Source: Turritopsis dohrnii
Taxonomy: Eukaryota; Cnidaria; Hydrozoa; Anthoathecata; Oceaniidae
DNA: 64,000 nt
Assembly: GCA_027922465.2 (NCBI GenBank)
Contig: BQMF02000210.1
Span: 186,001-250,000, forward strand
Direction: 5' to 3'
Under the pieces are notes generated by a model. The model made no database searches, was not told the origin of the DNA, and was given only the letters and a program-made list of their open reading frames with translations. The translations under genes were made by a program, and so were the position numbers. This document shows positions 22,001 through 33,300 of this stretch, piece by piece (positions within the stretch are counted from its first letter, which is position 1; each line of letters begins with the position of its first letter).

Positions 22001-25000
22001 AAGATTTTTCTGGCTTAATATGTTATAAGTAGTGTCATTCTTGTTTTTGTAACCCAATGTTTTTAAATTGAAATCATACTTTTTTAAATCTTCAACTGTT
22101 AATGCTGCTGTCGTTTAATAATATCAAAATGTCCGGTTAATCCATCACTTGTTACGAAAATTGTGCCATCTTTTATGCAGGTACTCAAGCAGAGAATATG
22201 CATGTCATCTTTCCATATGGTAAACAATTCTTCGGCACCATTGTGTTTACATCATTAGTTTTTACACATTCGACATTACTCTAGACCATTATCTCAACCT
22301 CGAAACTATCATTTAACTTATGATTGAACCGACTGTTTACATGACTTGACCAATCTTCATACATTGTCTTCCTTTTCCAATGGGGGAAATTGTTGAAAAA
22401 CCACTACGATGGAGTGCATTTATATAGAAATATACAACTATTTCAATAAGAATGCTCTTCATCACAGTGACTCTTGGACAATTGCACTATACTGGGTTTG
22501 AATCAAGTTGCCATCAACAGTTTCTTTGTAAATGTATATGATTGAATTCATTATCATGCCATGTTTTTTTGGCTTGTTGAATTTCATATCGATCCTTTTT
22601 TTATCATCCTTGAATGTGCCGCAACAAAACAGTCATATTCATTACTTTAGAGAATTCAACATTCAAACATCCACATCCATCCTAATAAAACTTTTGAACC
22701 AGTAAAATGCTTAAACAACCAAAGTGTGTCTTCATACCAGTTTCAGAAATGAGAAAATTTAATTTTCGAATAAATTGCTTTTTGAGGACATTGGAAGACT
22801 TCCAGGCAGAAATTTTCTTTGACCAGAAAATATAAAAACAAAACAAATTAACACTACAAATTCAACTGGACTTAAACCCTTAACTGAAATATATTATGGC
22901 CATTCGTATATTTTTTTTTACGTAAAATTGCATTACGTGCAACAAACAAATGTGATGTATATGTTACACAGCAGTCTATTGAGAAAATAAGAAAGTGAAA
23001 TGTAAGTTGATTGGATGTTGGTGTTTAGAAGAAAAGGAAGATGGTGAACAAAGACAAAGAGATCGCCTTCTTCAAGAGCCGTCTTCCCAGCATTATGGAA
23101 GTAACGATGGTATGTTCAATGTGATTCCCCTTTAATTTGATTTGTGTTCATGAACGTAACAAAGAACATTAACAAAAATGTGCTCGTCAAAGTCAGGATT
23201 TTATATTTTTTGGAATTTCGTTCTGGTAATAATAATCTTGTTGTTTCTTATCCCGCAAAACACATTCTGATAAGTTGTACTAATATGTTTTGGAATTCTG
23301 AATGAATTTACCAAAATTGTGATGACTTTGATACCAGTTATTTTGCATATGGAGCATGTTCAATATTGTTCTCGATGACTCGATTAAAAGGTGAATTTCA
23401 CCTTTTTTTGTCACTGCAGGATAATGTATATACATTGAAATCTTCAGATTTAAAGAAGACTACTTCATTGCCAGTTGCTGGTAGAACATCAGATTTTATT
23501 GTTTGAAAAAGATTTTATATTGTTTTGTTTTTGTTTAGACGTTGTGGATGCAGATGATAATTTAAGTACACAACGAACTCCAACAGGTAGCATTGATGAC
23601 TACGACAGATTGACAGACATTGACGGGGAAAAAGATGTCATCCGATCCAAGGTGTGTTCATTCTTGTTGCCACAATTCTCGTTCTTGTAGTGAAACTTCT
23701 GTTTCTGGTTTCAACAAAGCTTGTGCACACGCATAGCTGAAACATGAAACTTGTCAAATACGCAGAGTTCTCTCAAGGAAATTGTCAAAATAAAGATCAA
23801 AACGGCCTGCTTCCTCTATAATATAATTACAGTGGAAACCAAGCCCAAAAAAAGTATAAAAATTTCTATACAAACCTCATGTTGTGCCACCCTTTGTATA
23901 ATACCTGCCACACTTTGTAATTATTATTTTCATTAATTTCGTTCATTCCAACTCAGCTTGTTCGGAAATAAAAATTAATCCAGAATTACATCTAATTTTT
24001 TCTTTTCTTGTTGCTGTTTATGCTTGTTTTCTTGTTTGATTTTTGTTCATGTTATTTTTTATTTTTATAGGCCAAACTATATGTATCAGATCTTTCCAGA
24101 AAATCCTACAAAAAGCTATCGAAGAAATTCAATGTCTATTATTGGTATGAATGCTTTCATTTTCCGTTGCTGAGAAATTTGATTGAATCAACCATTTTGA
24201 ACATTCAAGACGATACCAGGATCTAATCTAGAATGGAAGGAAAAAGGGTACATTATGAACATTCAAAGGGCATTTTTTTAACTTTATTTTGGTGGGTTAA
24301 ACATGTGACCCCACACCCCCACACCCCCCTCCCTATACAGGAGTGATTTTTGAAGTTTTTAAAGCAAAATAATTTTTTTAAAAAAAACCTCAAGGGCAGT
24401 GTCCGATCAACGGATGCTCTTTCAGCCCAGATTAGACCCTGGATACTATGATCATGACTATGATATTTTACATCAGTGCTAAGCAAAGGCCTTGGCCTCA
24501 TTTTCAGTAGGACAGTTTGAAAATAAAAAATCTGTAAAAGACTAAATATGAGCATTAAAGCTCAAAAAAAGTAAAAAAGACCAAAATGGATATATCGTTT
24601 CCATTTCTGATCTTCATTTCTGCACCTGTTCCTTTAATCGACTGGTAGCCTTGTGGTAGAGTGCTCGCTTCCTGTTCAGGAGGTCCCCAACCGAGTCATC
24701 TCAGCGACTATAATAGTGTGAATCACTCCTCTCTTCCATAGCCCAAATGGGGGCTTTAATGCTCTAGGACCTCCTTTGCAAAATCCTCATTGATAACAGT
24801 ACCTCAAGGAAGTGAAGAGGCTATCCTGCGTAAACACTCATAAATAAATTAATAAATAAATAATTGGCTAAAGAAAATCAATACTTTTGTAAAGATTTGT
24901 TTTGATATCTAAGCAACACTTCAGAAACATTTCAGCCTTAGATAAGAAAAACTTGAACATCACTGAGATTAAGTTAGACAAGAGTGTTGCTAATGAAGAA

Positions 25001-28000
25001 AAATGCCATTGCTGATATTATTATTTCCTTTACCCTTGATGACAAATAAATTTGTTCTTCTTTTCCTCTTCTATAGGAATCTTTTAACTGTCTCTGTGTT
25101 TTACGCCTTGCCTGTCGTACAACTCGTGTTGACATATCAACATGTGGTGAATCTAAGTGGCGATCAAGATATCTGCTACTATAACTTCTTCTGTGCAAAG
25201 CCGTATCATTTGGTCAGGTAATCTTTTTTAAGTGACTGCTGTTGTCAACAGGTTAGGGTTAGGGTTAGGGTTAGGGACACTAATGCAATAAAATGCTTTT
25301 CCTTGAAGTGACTTTCTAAGGATTTTTGCCCACTGGACATGTGTATTTATGACTTTAATAACATTTTTCGTTTTAGTGCTTTCAACAATATCTACAGCAA
25401 CATAGGTTACATGTTGTTGGGTCTTTTATTCATCTTCTTCGTTATGAGGAGGTATGCTTGCTGGATTCTTCTAGATAAGTCACAGTGGGTAAATTTATTG
25501 AAAAATCTCTTCAACGGAGTGTATTTCTTAAGAAATTTACATGCTGTCAGGGCCTATTCTGACCCTTTATTGCGTGCGATAATCGCACGCTTGCCTTTTG
25601 TTCAAAATTTCGAAATTACAGTTTTATCTAAAAATTCAGAAAAACGCTTTGTCTAGGGGGTGTAGGCGTTGGAAAATGCCCAATTTGTTAAGAAAAATGC
25701 CTTTTTAAGAAATTGCCTTGCCCTTTTTTCAAGTGCAAAAAGCGCTACATAAATTCAACACTTAAACAGAAGCTTGACCTCTGAGACCGGCCTTCTTCGC
25801 CACGCTTTTCCTCTGTTTAAATTTAAGTCTGCCATTTTGCACATGTTTTACTTTTGTTTATTTCATCACTGGATGTTTTTACCATAAAACAATTAAGAGG
25901 ATACGTCTAAATGTTTTTATATTAAAAACAACCACAATCTCATTCTTAGAACACACTGCTTCGCAATAGTTGTATTTGCAGTATTGCACAATTTGTTCGA
26001 AAGGAACACCTGCACTTGAATGGCTTCAACAAATTAAAAAGAGAAAAGTAAAAGAAATACACATGCGCGACAAAAAACTTAAATAACAATATCCAGAAGA
26101 TAAGCAAAAAGTTGCAATACATTAACTACTGATGAAATCGCTGATTGTCAATCTCTCTATATAGATGATAATTACGCAACAATTTAATTAACAATAGATT
26201 ATGTTAATAAATGCGTGCGTAATATCACCTGTCAAGACATATAACATGCAGATGCTAAAAGTCTGAAAAAAATTTCAAAGTAAAAGTTTCAAAGTACCTT
26301 AAGGGAATTAATTTTCGCGGGAACTTATTTTCGCGGATTTTATTTTTTTTTAAATTTCGCGGAAAAAATGGGAATTAATTTTCGCGGATTTTCGCGGTTT
26401 TATCGCAGATGAAAATTTCGCGGGAACTTATTTTCGCGGTTGAAGGGAAATAGAAAATTTCGCGGGATTTTATTTTTGCAGCTGTTTCCTTATTTGTACG
26501 AAAAATGGCAATAAAATGGAAAGGAAGTAGAAAAAATAGTCATATAAACGACAAAGTGACTTTGGAAATGTTGTAAATGTACAATGAGACGTTACAAGTC
26601 CTCGTTCATATCGTCATATCGTCTTGTAAAATGTTAAATATAGAAATTCCCGCCATATTTCTATATTTTAGAAATTTGGCGGGAATTTACTTTTGCGGAC
26701 CGAAATTTTTCATTAATTTCGCGGGAACTAATTTTCGCGGTTTAGGACAATACAAATTTTTCGCAGGAATTAATTTTCGCGGATTCGGCAAAAAACCGCG
26801 AAAACCGCGAAAATTAATTCCCGCGAAAATTAATTCCCTTAAGGTAACCCGTAAGTCATAATGGTGGACTCTCTGCAAATGTAACGAAGCCTCGACTCAA
26901 GTGAGGTAAACAAACACTCTCGACGGCGTATTACTAAGGAATTGTTGTCGCAGTGAAGGATTTTACGACTGTTTTCTTGATACGTTAGCATGATGCAAGG
27001 ATTTCCGGTCTGAAGAGGCTTTCAATGGCGAACTGTGGACTTAATTCTGTGGAAGTTAGTGTGCGGTCTTAAGGAAACACCAAAACACGGCATGCATCTC
27101 ATAGATTACTCTTGAACATAGTGACGAAATGGCAATGTTACAATGGAATTTAAAGACTCTAATTAAGTCCAGAAAACACTGAAATAGTCGTTTTAGAGGG
27201 TTCAGAAAGCAAAATTTTCTTCGCCCCCAACCATGGTGGGGCAGTGGGAGGCAGTCTATACTAAAATGCCCTTTTAGTACCAACGCACCCTTGCCCCAAA
27301 TGCCTGAAATAGGCCCTCAATAAAAATGCTCTTCGTTGCAGTGACTTTTTGACGATTTTGCCCACTGGATTAGTTTTATCTTCTTCGTCATGAGGACATT
27401 TTCACTTTTTCGATTGTACGTGTAATGGCATTCAAGTAGTGATATATCTTTGCTTTATGAGGATATCATTTTTGCTGATTATATATATTTTAACAAGCCT
27501 AATGGGCACATGACACCTGCCCAGGCACCTCGTTTTGTTTTGTCAGCTCCTGTAAAGCTTCAAATATCAATTAAATCAATCTAATGATTCTTTTGAACTC
27601 CTATTTGATTTAAGAGATCGAATTTCGTCCTTAAAACGCTACAGAGATCATGCTAATGTAGAAGTAAGTAGAATTTATCAGGTTTTTTTCAGGTATCCAC
27701 ATAGCAGTCCGGCAGACACTTACAACAGGCATTTGCCATCCCGGACAGTAGCCCGACTGGACATCCATTTTACCCAACAACCAATAATAAGAGGGTTAGG
27801 GTGCCCATCGAGCAAATGCCCGTCGGAATTTTATTCTAGAATCTTGTTCTCCATCTGTGTACATCATTGTTTCTGTATTGATTTATTCTTTAGAAATATG
27901 GTATTCCAAAACATTATGGTATCATGTATGCCATGGGTAAACCTCTTCGTTATTCATGTTCTATTTTCTTCATGGAAGTAGTTGAAAAAAAAAACACTCT

Positions 28001-31000
28001 TCTCTGAATCATATGAATCATCTGAAAAACAAACAAGAATGAAGTTATGACTCTTCGTTCAGCATTTGCAGTTATCTTTTTGATGTTTGATATTTCATCA
28101 ATGTTTGTTAACCTTTTCAGGATACGCCCTGTTCATGGAGGGCGTTATGAGCGCCTGTTACCATGTCTGTCCCAATTACTCGAATTTTCAGTTCGGTATG
28201 ACTTCTTTTAATTTGATTTTGCATTTATATTTTTCTCGTGGTTTTCTTCCAAATTATATAAGGGCGTATAGATTTTTAGAATATCTATAACATTCAACAA
28301 GAAATATGAGCTGATTAACTACCCTACTCGCTTGGTTACGCCTTGGTAACGCCTTGGTTACGAATGCCTTAATTAAATACCAACCCCATGAGTTGTTGTT
28401 TTCAAAAATCCACGGTCAATCTACCCAGTCAGCAAATTTGTTGAAAAATCGCTGCGAAGGAGTGCATTTCTATAGAATTATATTTACACTATTTCAATAG
28501 TAATGCTCTCCATCACACTGTTTTTTTTGCACGATTTTGCCCGCTGGGTAGTACTATTGTCCGGCCGTTAAGTGTATATTTCTATAGAAATACACTCCTT
28601 CGCAGTGATTTTTTAAATAAAATTTACCACTGGGTTAGTTCCTCAGAACAAACGTCCTGCAATTTTGTTATTTTGTTTCAGATACCGCCTTCATGTATAT
28701 CATTGGACTTCTCGGCTGTTTACGTTTGTATCAACAGCGCCATCACGATGTCCTTGTTAACGCCCATTACGCCTACACTGGTTTTGCTGCTGTGATATTC
28801 ACTGCAGTGATTGGTGTGGTATGTTGCGCCCCTATTATTATAAATAACAAGTTTTGTTCTGCAAATTCTGATTAATCATCGCTATATGGGCGTAGTGTTA
28901 CAGGGTGTTGCGGAGCGGTTTTGAATTGGATTATATTTTGTGGCTCGGAGTTGGGTGGACACTTTTCGTTTATATAAAAGTTTAACTATTGGAATTTCCA
29001 TGAGACGCCGAATTTCTGTTTCTCCTATTTTAACGTGTTTTGATATTCTTGTATAAAAATAGTGCACTCCCGAGTAGATGTTCATTAAAGTAAGTACTCT
29101 CCTCCCTTTTTTCAGGTATTTCGTTCGAGAACGTTTTGGAGCATTTTCCTAATCTTGCATATTGCAGGATGTCTCTATATTTCCTGCCAAATTTATTATA
29201 TGGGGAGAGTGTCGCAAGGTATGTTTAGCATAAATGGGGTGGACACACAAAAAATTTATTTTTGATATGACACACTTTCCTCTAGAAAATCTGTGTATTT
29301 GACATGTTTTGTTTTTTTTTTATTTCAGCTGTGCGTGTTCACTGGTGCACTAATCGCTATTTATGTTTCTCTAAACCATTATATACGGTGAGTAGGCGCA
29401 AGGAAAATCTCTGAACATCGTTTGGTTAAATTAAGGGAAGTGTGACCATCTTCCAAATAAAATTTATTTCTTTGATACCTGTCATTTTAATGGTTAAAAT
29501 GTTCCAAAAAAATTTGCAATTTTAAAGATTACACCTCGCGAATATTTGCCATCGCTCAAATTAATGCCAAGCCTAGATTTTTTTAAGTAGAAACCCTGGT
29601 GGATAAATCGGTCATTTACATGAATTGACTGTATTATATTACGTTTGCTTGTTTGTTCTTATTGTGAAAAAAAAACTATTAGGAGAATGAAAACATAATG
29701 GTGATTATTTTTTCTGTTTATTTCAGGTCCGCTTTGCATGCCTGGTCATTTTCAACCTAATCAATTTAGCATTGTAAGTTACTATGTACAAAATCACTTT
29801 GTACAAATCACTATGTACAAGTCACTATGTACAAGTCACTATGAATAGGCGCCTTTGCACAAATCATTATGTACAAGTCACTTTGTACAAATCACTATGT
29901 ATAAGTCTATAAAAACAGAGTGTGAAATCACTTAAATTCGCTTTTCAGTTAAAACACCAATATTCTGCCAAACAATCGAACTCCAGTTGATGCATTTAAT
30001 GCGAGTTATCTGATTATAAGTTTTGTTTTAAATGTGGGAAAATCTCACATCCAAACAAGACAGGGCGCGATAGCTCCGAAAACTATCGATGCTCGAGTGT
30101 GACCAGCTACAAACATTTCAGTAGTTTTGATTTTACTTACCATGTTTTTTTAATCAGATCTGTGACTGGAATAGTGAAGGTGCCTGATGATTTCGCTACT
30201 TTCCTGCTGGCAATCATTATCGTTAACGGTCTGCTGTATGTACTCTTCTATCTAATCATGAAGGTAAGTCACGTGTTCATCGAATCGCTGTTGTTATTGG
30301 TCATGAAATTAAATTCCTTTGCTGATTGGCTGTTTTTTTCGCGGTGATTTTAGTAAGGCCCTATTTCCACAATGTAAATTCTCACTAAGGTTTTGATGAT
30401 GAAGACATCAAAATCGGTGTAATTGCAATAAGTATTGAAAACTTCACTGATGAATGCCGAACTTGAATTCACGCTTCAACGTGTGTTCGTTTTGGAACTG
30501 GAACGAAAAAATGACGTGTCATATTAAAAGATGGCAATGCGAAATCGCTTCTGCATATTCGTGTGGGATTTGCAATATCCTTTCTCACTGGTATATTTCC
30601 TTGTTCATATCCAGGCACAAAAAATTGAAAAACTTTATCTTTGACACTTTTACATACTCACACGTTTTATTTTGTTCTGTTTTGTGTCTTTTTTCAGAAA
30701 AAGAATGGCGAAAAAATGAAGCCTTTTCCTTTATTCTTCATGCTTTTGTCGATGGTGACATGGGGTGTTGCTATATACTTCTTCAAGCAAAGTTTGACCA
30801 ACTGGCAGGTTAGTTCCTAGATATTTTAGATATCTCCCACCGACTGTCCTCTTGTTGTTTTATTAAGTAAATCATAAGGTAGAGGAAAACTTTGTGGAGG
30901 AGAGTCCTTGGGTGACTTAAGATAAGCTTCTATTTTTAAAATTCGGCAATGATTAAGCCTTGATTGCAATCACGTGACACTTCCATTCTCTGCTCCATCC

Positions 31001-31944
31001 TTTGAGTAACTGTTAGTTCGACAATCACCATCATAACACTACAGGCTGCAAACCACCTTATTGAGTGGTTTCAATAATGGTCAACTGTTCCTTGCACTCT
31101 CATACGTTTTTTGATAGACTTTTTATCGGGTGAGGCTGACAAATGATAGCACCTCTTGTTTGTTTTAGACTAGTCCAGCTCAGTCTCGTGAAGGTAACAG
31201 AGCCTGTTTGCTGTTTGATTTCTATGACGACCATGACCTGTGGCATTTCTTGTCAGCTATGGCTTTGTTCTTTACATTTCTGGTAAGTCATCAATAAATG
31301 TTCGTAGTTGCTTATACCAACAAAATATTTTTCCTGTCTATCTTGATTCGATAAAATATACTCGTGAAAGTCACCGCTTGCTATAAATGCCTGGAAATGT
31401 CTCGTCAAGGGACTGTCGTTGAATAAAATTAGAGAAGACGAAAAGTCAGGCCATATGAAGTTACTGCGAATTCTAATCTATTATTATGTTTCGGGTCCGT
31501 TTCTTGGTAATTGTCTGACATAATAGGGTAGTAAATATTTTGAAAAATATTTAAGATCTTATGTTTTGGTGTGGTCAGTACACTTAACTCTGCGCATTTG
31601 CTATTTTATGAGGTTTTTTTTTACGTAAATTAAATACGTAAATCGAAACTCCTTAAAGATTTGTGAAAAGTTGGACGAACTAATTAAATTGAAACACAGT
31701 AGTTGAAAAGAAAACTGTGTAAGGTATGTTCGTGTCTTTCAATGTGACATTTTCCGGCAAAATGAGATACATAGTACGCATGCGCAACAAGGTAGAACGT
31801 CAAGTAAGACCACCTGAAAACAAACGTTAACGGAACCGATTTCGTATTGACTACCACGAAACACTTCGTTTGTTTTTTTAGACTATTCTTACGGTAGACG
31901 ACGACGTAGATGATAAAGAGCGCACAGATATTGCCGTATTTTAA
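16100..31944 (+). CDS. SIDT: SID-1 transmembrane family protein (SIDT1/SIDT2-like), complete
   Basis: A multi-exon gene giving 799 aa (812 with an optional cassette), matching the usual ~830 aa. Residues 1-18 are a signal peptide ending HCQA. Residues 19-290 are the beta-rich ectodomain (FYVDVSS, YFKYEF-type and KAAITVK motifs). The first membrane segment is about 293-317. A charged cytoplasmic loop spans about 320-425, followed by the polytopic C-terminal domain. Family hallmarks are [29 protein letters not shown] (Ser539, His543), FDTAFMY (Asp554) and HDLWH (His763, His767), which are the conserved metal-site residues of the CREST superfamily. SID-1 proteins move double-stranded RNA across membranes in nematodes; vertebrate SIDT1/2 are linked to endolysosomal RNA or lipid handling. 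All junctions have GT-AG and matching phase. No frame break, so probably functional. Confidence 0.95.
16975..17094 (+). mobile_element. ~120-bp MITE, copy 1 (SIDT intron 2)
   Basis: Family core GAGTGCATTTCTATAGAAAT, then ATTTCAATAANAATGCTCT, bordered by inverted ends related to GGGCAAATTTGTTGAAAAAT and CACTGCGA. The left end is worn here; the right end reads GACAATTTTGCCCAATG. Confidence 0.8.
17569..17721 (+). repeat. 28-bp tandem repeat in SIDT intron 3
   Basis: GGTTGTCGAAATT starts at 17569, 17597, 17625, 17653, 17681 and 17709, exactly 28 bp apart, with identical intervening GTAGATTTTATACCA. Perfect copies imply recent expansion, so it is probably length-polymorphic. A (CATT)n run follows at about 17777-17798. 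Confidence 0.95.
19880..20545 (+). mobile_element. Dispersed repeat with internal ~185-bp duplication (intron 7)
   Basis: Begins CTAGCCGCCAAGGCGGCGTC and ends with an AAAC-rich tail, then CGGCTATTAATATATAGAT. Two similar units (about 19935-20100 and 20120-20290) each contain GTGTGCCCATGTTG, AGCTCGAAAAACTGATCAAA, a GAGATATC segment and GACCCGTCCCCCAAAAAA. Directional structure and the (AAAC)n tail suggest a non-autonomous retroelement. A diverged relative lies at 53607-53795. Confidence 0.65.
22381..22497 (+). mobile_element. ~120-bp MITE, copy 2 (SIDT intron)
   Basis: Same family as 16975-17094: AAATTGTTGAAAAACCACTA at the left, GGAGTGCATTTATATAGAAA in the core, and CACAGTGACTCTTGGACAAT ending ACTGGG at the right. 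Confidence 0.82.
24640..24868 (+). mobile_element. tRNA-derived SINE (SIDT intron 14)
   Basis: The head resembles a tRNA promoter. TGGTAGCCTTGTGGTAGAGT fits a Pol III A box and D-arm, and AGGAGGTCCCCAACCGAGTC fits a worn B box. A unique body follows, then a TAAATAAATTAATAAATAAA tail, the usual A-rich SINE end. No protein is coded. It lies in sense orientation relative to the host gene. Confidence 0.75.
25251..25276 (+). repeat. Interstitial telomeric repeat (TTAGGG)4
   Basis: Four perfect GGTTAG/TTAGGG units inside SIDT intron 15. TTAGGG is the common metazoan telomere unit. Confidence 0.9.
25483..25548 (+). mobile_element. ~120-bp MITE, copy 3, left half
   Basis: AGTGGGTAAATTTATTGAAA through GGAGTGTATTTCTTAAGAAA matches the left half of the MITE family. 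It stops where the 25549-27317 element begins. The matching right half is at 27318-27366. Confidence 0.78.
25549..27317. mobile_element. Composite CAGGGCC...GGCCCT element (SIDT intron 16)
   Basis: The left end CAGGGCCTATTCTGACC and right end TGAAATAGGCCCTC are imperfect inverted repeats. Near the left end, GCGTGCGATAATCGCACGC is a palindrome using the GCGTGCG motif also seen in the 14823-15645 element. It contains the TTCGCGG-rich element 26297-26844 and has split a MITE copy. No target duplication is readable, because the right terminal base and adjacent flank appear mutated. No transposase was seen. Confidence 0.65.
26297..26844. mobile_element. 548-bp TTCGCGG-rich TIR element, TA-flanked
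   Basis: Ends are a 25-bp perfect inverted repeat starting CCTTAAGGGAATTAATTTTC and reaching GCGGG. TA lies on each side (26295-26296 and 26845-26846). At least a dozen TTCGCGG or CCGCGAA motifs are spaced through it, usually after AATTAATT or AACTTATT. Non-autonomous. Fragments of the CCCTTAAGGT end occur at 44769-44782 and near 58008-58018. Confidence 0.85.
27318..27366 (+). mobile_element. ~120-bp MITE, copy 3, right half
   Basis: CAATAAAAATGCTCTTCGTT, then GCAGTGACTTTTTGACGATT, ending TTGCCCACTGG. It complements the left half at 25483-25548, with only a few bases of the consensus missing between them. Confidence 0.8.
27372..27401 (+). other. Exon-16-like sequence in SIDT intron 16
   Basis: TTTTATCTTCTTCGTCATGA resembles the 3' part of exon 16 (TTATTCATCTTCTTCGTTAT then GAGGAG) and would encode FIFFVMR-like residues. 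No acceptor precedes it and no donor follows, so it is probably a partial duplication and not a used exon. Confidence 0.4.
28421..28551 (+). mobile_element. ~120-bp MITE, copy 4 (SIDT intron 19)
   Basis: A full-length copy with outer ends CTACCCAGT and CGCTGGGTAG forming an inverted pair; core GGAGTGCATTTCTATAGAAT. Confidence 0.85.
28571..28637 (-). mobile_element. ~120-bp MITE, copy 5, partial and inverted
   Basis: Reads GTGTATATTTCTATAGAAAT, then ACACTCCTTCGCAGTGATTT and a worn end ACCACTGGG. Only one half is present, 20 bp after copy 4 and in the opposite orientation. Confidence 0.8.
29777..29910 (+). repeat. ~14-bp tandem repeat in SIDT intron 23
   Basis: Irregular tandem copies of CACTATGTACAAGT / CACTTTGTACAAAT starting just after the exon 23 donor, with one AATAGGCGCCTTTGC interruption. 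Confidence 0.85.
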
Positions 31945-32466
31945 TATTCATCTCGAAACAGGAGAGAATTTTCTAGAATTTCTTTTTTATGTTTCATTTT
32001 TTAGTGTTGTTCAAATAATTCGGAATTTTTTTAACTCTTAAGTCTTTATGGTCAGATGCGGAACTCCAGTAGAAAAAGCGATTCAAGAAAAACAATCGAA
32101 ATTTCGAATATTGAAAAAGCGATTGTTTACTGCGCATGCTCGAAAATTCTTTCTTAACGGAATATTTTAAAGATAAACTCAGCTGAACATTGGTTAGTGG
32201 AAATGCGTGTTCTTGTAAACAGAGGTTTTTCCAATCTTGGTAAGCATTCCGTGTTGGCATGATTATACCATGTTGGTTTACACTGCAGTGCTAGGACCAG
32301 AAACATCCCTTTCCAAGGAGGATACCAGCCTATTGTGGGAATATAGATTTCTAGTTTTGGAAGCTCTTTAATATTGAAATCATGAGCTAAAATATTTGTA
32401 GCTCTATATTTATAAAGCTGATTTTTTCTTAGGAACGAATTTCTTCTGAGTGAGATCACAGCCGGC

Positions 32467-32574
32467 ACATTTGTTAAAACAATCTCTGCGTAGAAGTGCA
32501 TTTCTATCTAAATATACACAATTTCAATAAAAATGCTCTTCGTCGTAGTGACATTTTGCTGATTTGGCCCACTG
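32467..32574 (+). mobile_element. ~120-bp MITE, copy 6
   Basis: AGAAGTGCATTTCTATCTAA in the core, AAAATGCTCTTCGTCGTAGT and GGCCCACTGTG at the right. Confidence 0.8.
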
Positions 32575-33195
32575 TGTTCTCTTTTTTACAAATCGTGCCC
32601 TACTATGGTTTCGATAGGGAAGACATTTTGACATATCTGAAGCAGGGCTTACACATTTAACTGGTTAAAGCAACCTGTAGTTGAAGTATGCATGTGTAAA
32701 CAACTTCTTTGTGGAATGCATTGAAACCATCTTTTTAAAAATGACTTCGAGCAGTGAAGACAAAGCAGTTCTCGGAAATATTTGTACAAAAACACTCCCT
32801 AGAAATGTTAGTTAATTCAAATTATTCAGCTAAACGGTCAAAGCATTTATCTCTTTCACCCCCGTATTTTGTAGTTTTTACTTTTCGAATGTTGTTCTTC
32901 CTCCTCCCAAGCAGCAATGGAATGTTCTGTTCTTTCATGATTTTTCGATGACATTTTAAAACAAAATCACACTTCCTTATGAACGAAGTTTCTTCAAAAA
33001 GATGTTTTTTTCTTTCAATTCATCAAACGAGTTTGTCGAAAACAATAGAGTCTTCTGTTCAACAAGTTGAAAGCGATTGAAAACATGTTTCAATTTTAAA
33101 AAGTTGCCTCTACCATCTCTACCCTGATTAATGCGTATATACATGCAGACCGTCTACCAATTTCTTATCATTTGTGAGTTAAAGGTTTGAGGTGT

Positions 33196-33300
33196 CCTCA
33201 AAAAGTCACTGTAACGAAGAGCATCTATTGCAATGAATGTGTATATTTTTATAGAAATGCACTCCTTCAGAGTGCTTTTTGGTCGAATTTGTCTACTGGG
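33196..33300 (-). mobile_element. ~120-bp MITE, copy 7, inverted
   Basis: Reverse orientation: AAAAGTCACTGTAACGAAGA, then GTGTATATTTTTATAGAAAT, GCACTCCTTC, ending TCTACTGGG. Confidence 0.8.

Larger units (their letters stand above)
21591..31944 (+). other. SIDT exons 10-27 (loop and polytopic domain)
   Basis: Exons: 21591-21646, (22181-22219 doubtful), 23029-23109, 23539-23651, 24071-24144, 25077-25217, 25377-25451, 27615-27663, 27894-27936, 28121-28195, 28682-28818, 29116-29218, 29329-29387, 29727-29773, 30158-30263, 30698-30808, 31169-31282, 31882-31944. The doubtful 39-base cassette keeps phase with or without inclusion; skipping it gives a smoother acidic run ([11 protein letters not shown]). 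Exon 17 (27615-27663) is short and was placed by phase plus the following KYGIPKHYG exon. The TAA stop is at 31942-31944, after a family-typical acidic tail (VDDDVDD ... IAVF). Confidence 0.88.

Noticed and set aside
27694..27981. Possible SIDT exon after a TTTTTTTCAG acceptor, open for about 80 codons
   Set aside because: The short exon 27615-27663 plus 27894-27936 keeps phase and restores the conserved KYGIPKHYG segment; this frame has no family match and no good donor.
32154..32501. 115-codon minus-strand frame
   Set aside because: Its first codons lie inside MITE copy 6 and no domain or splice evidence supports it.
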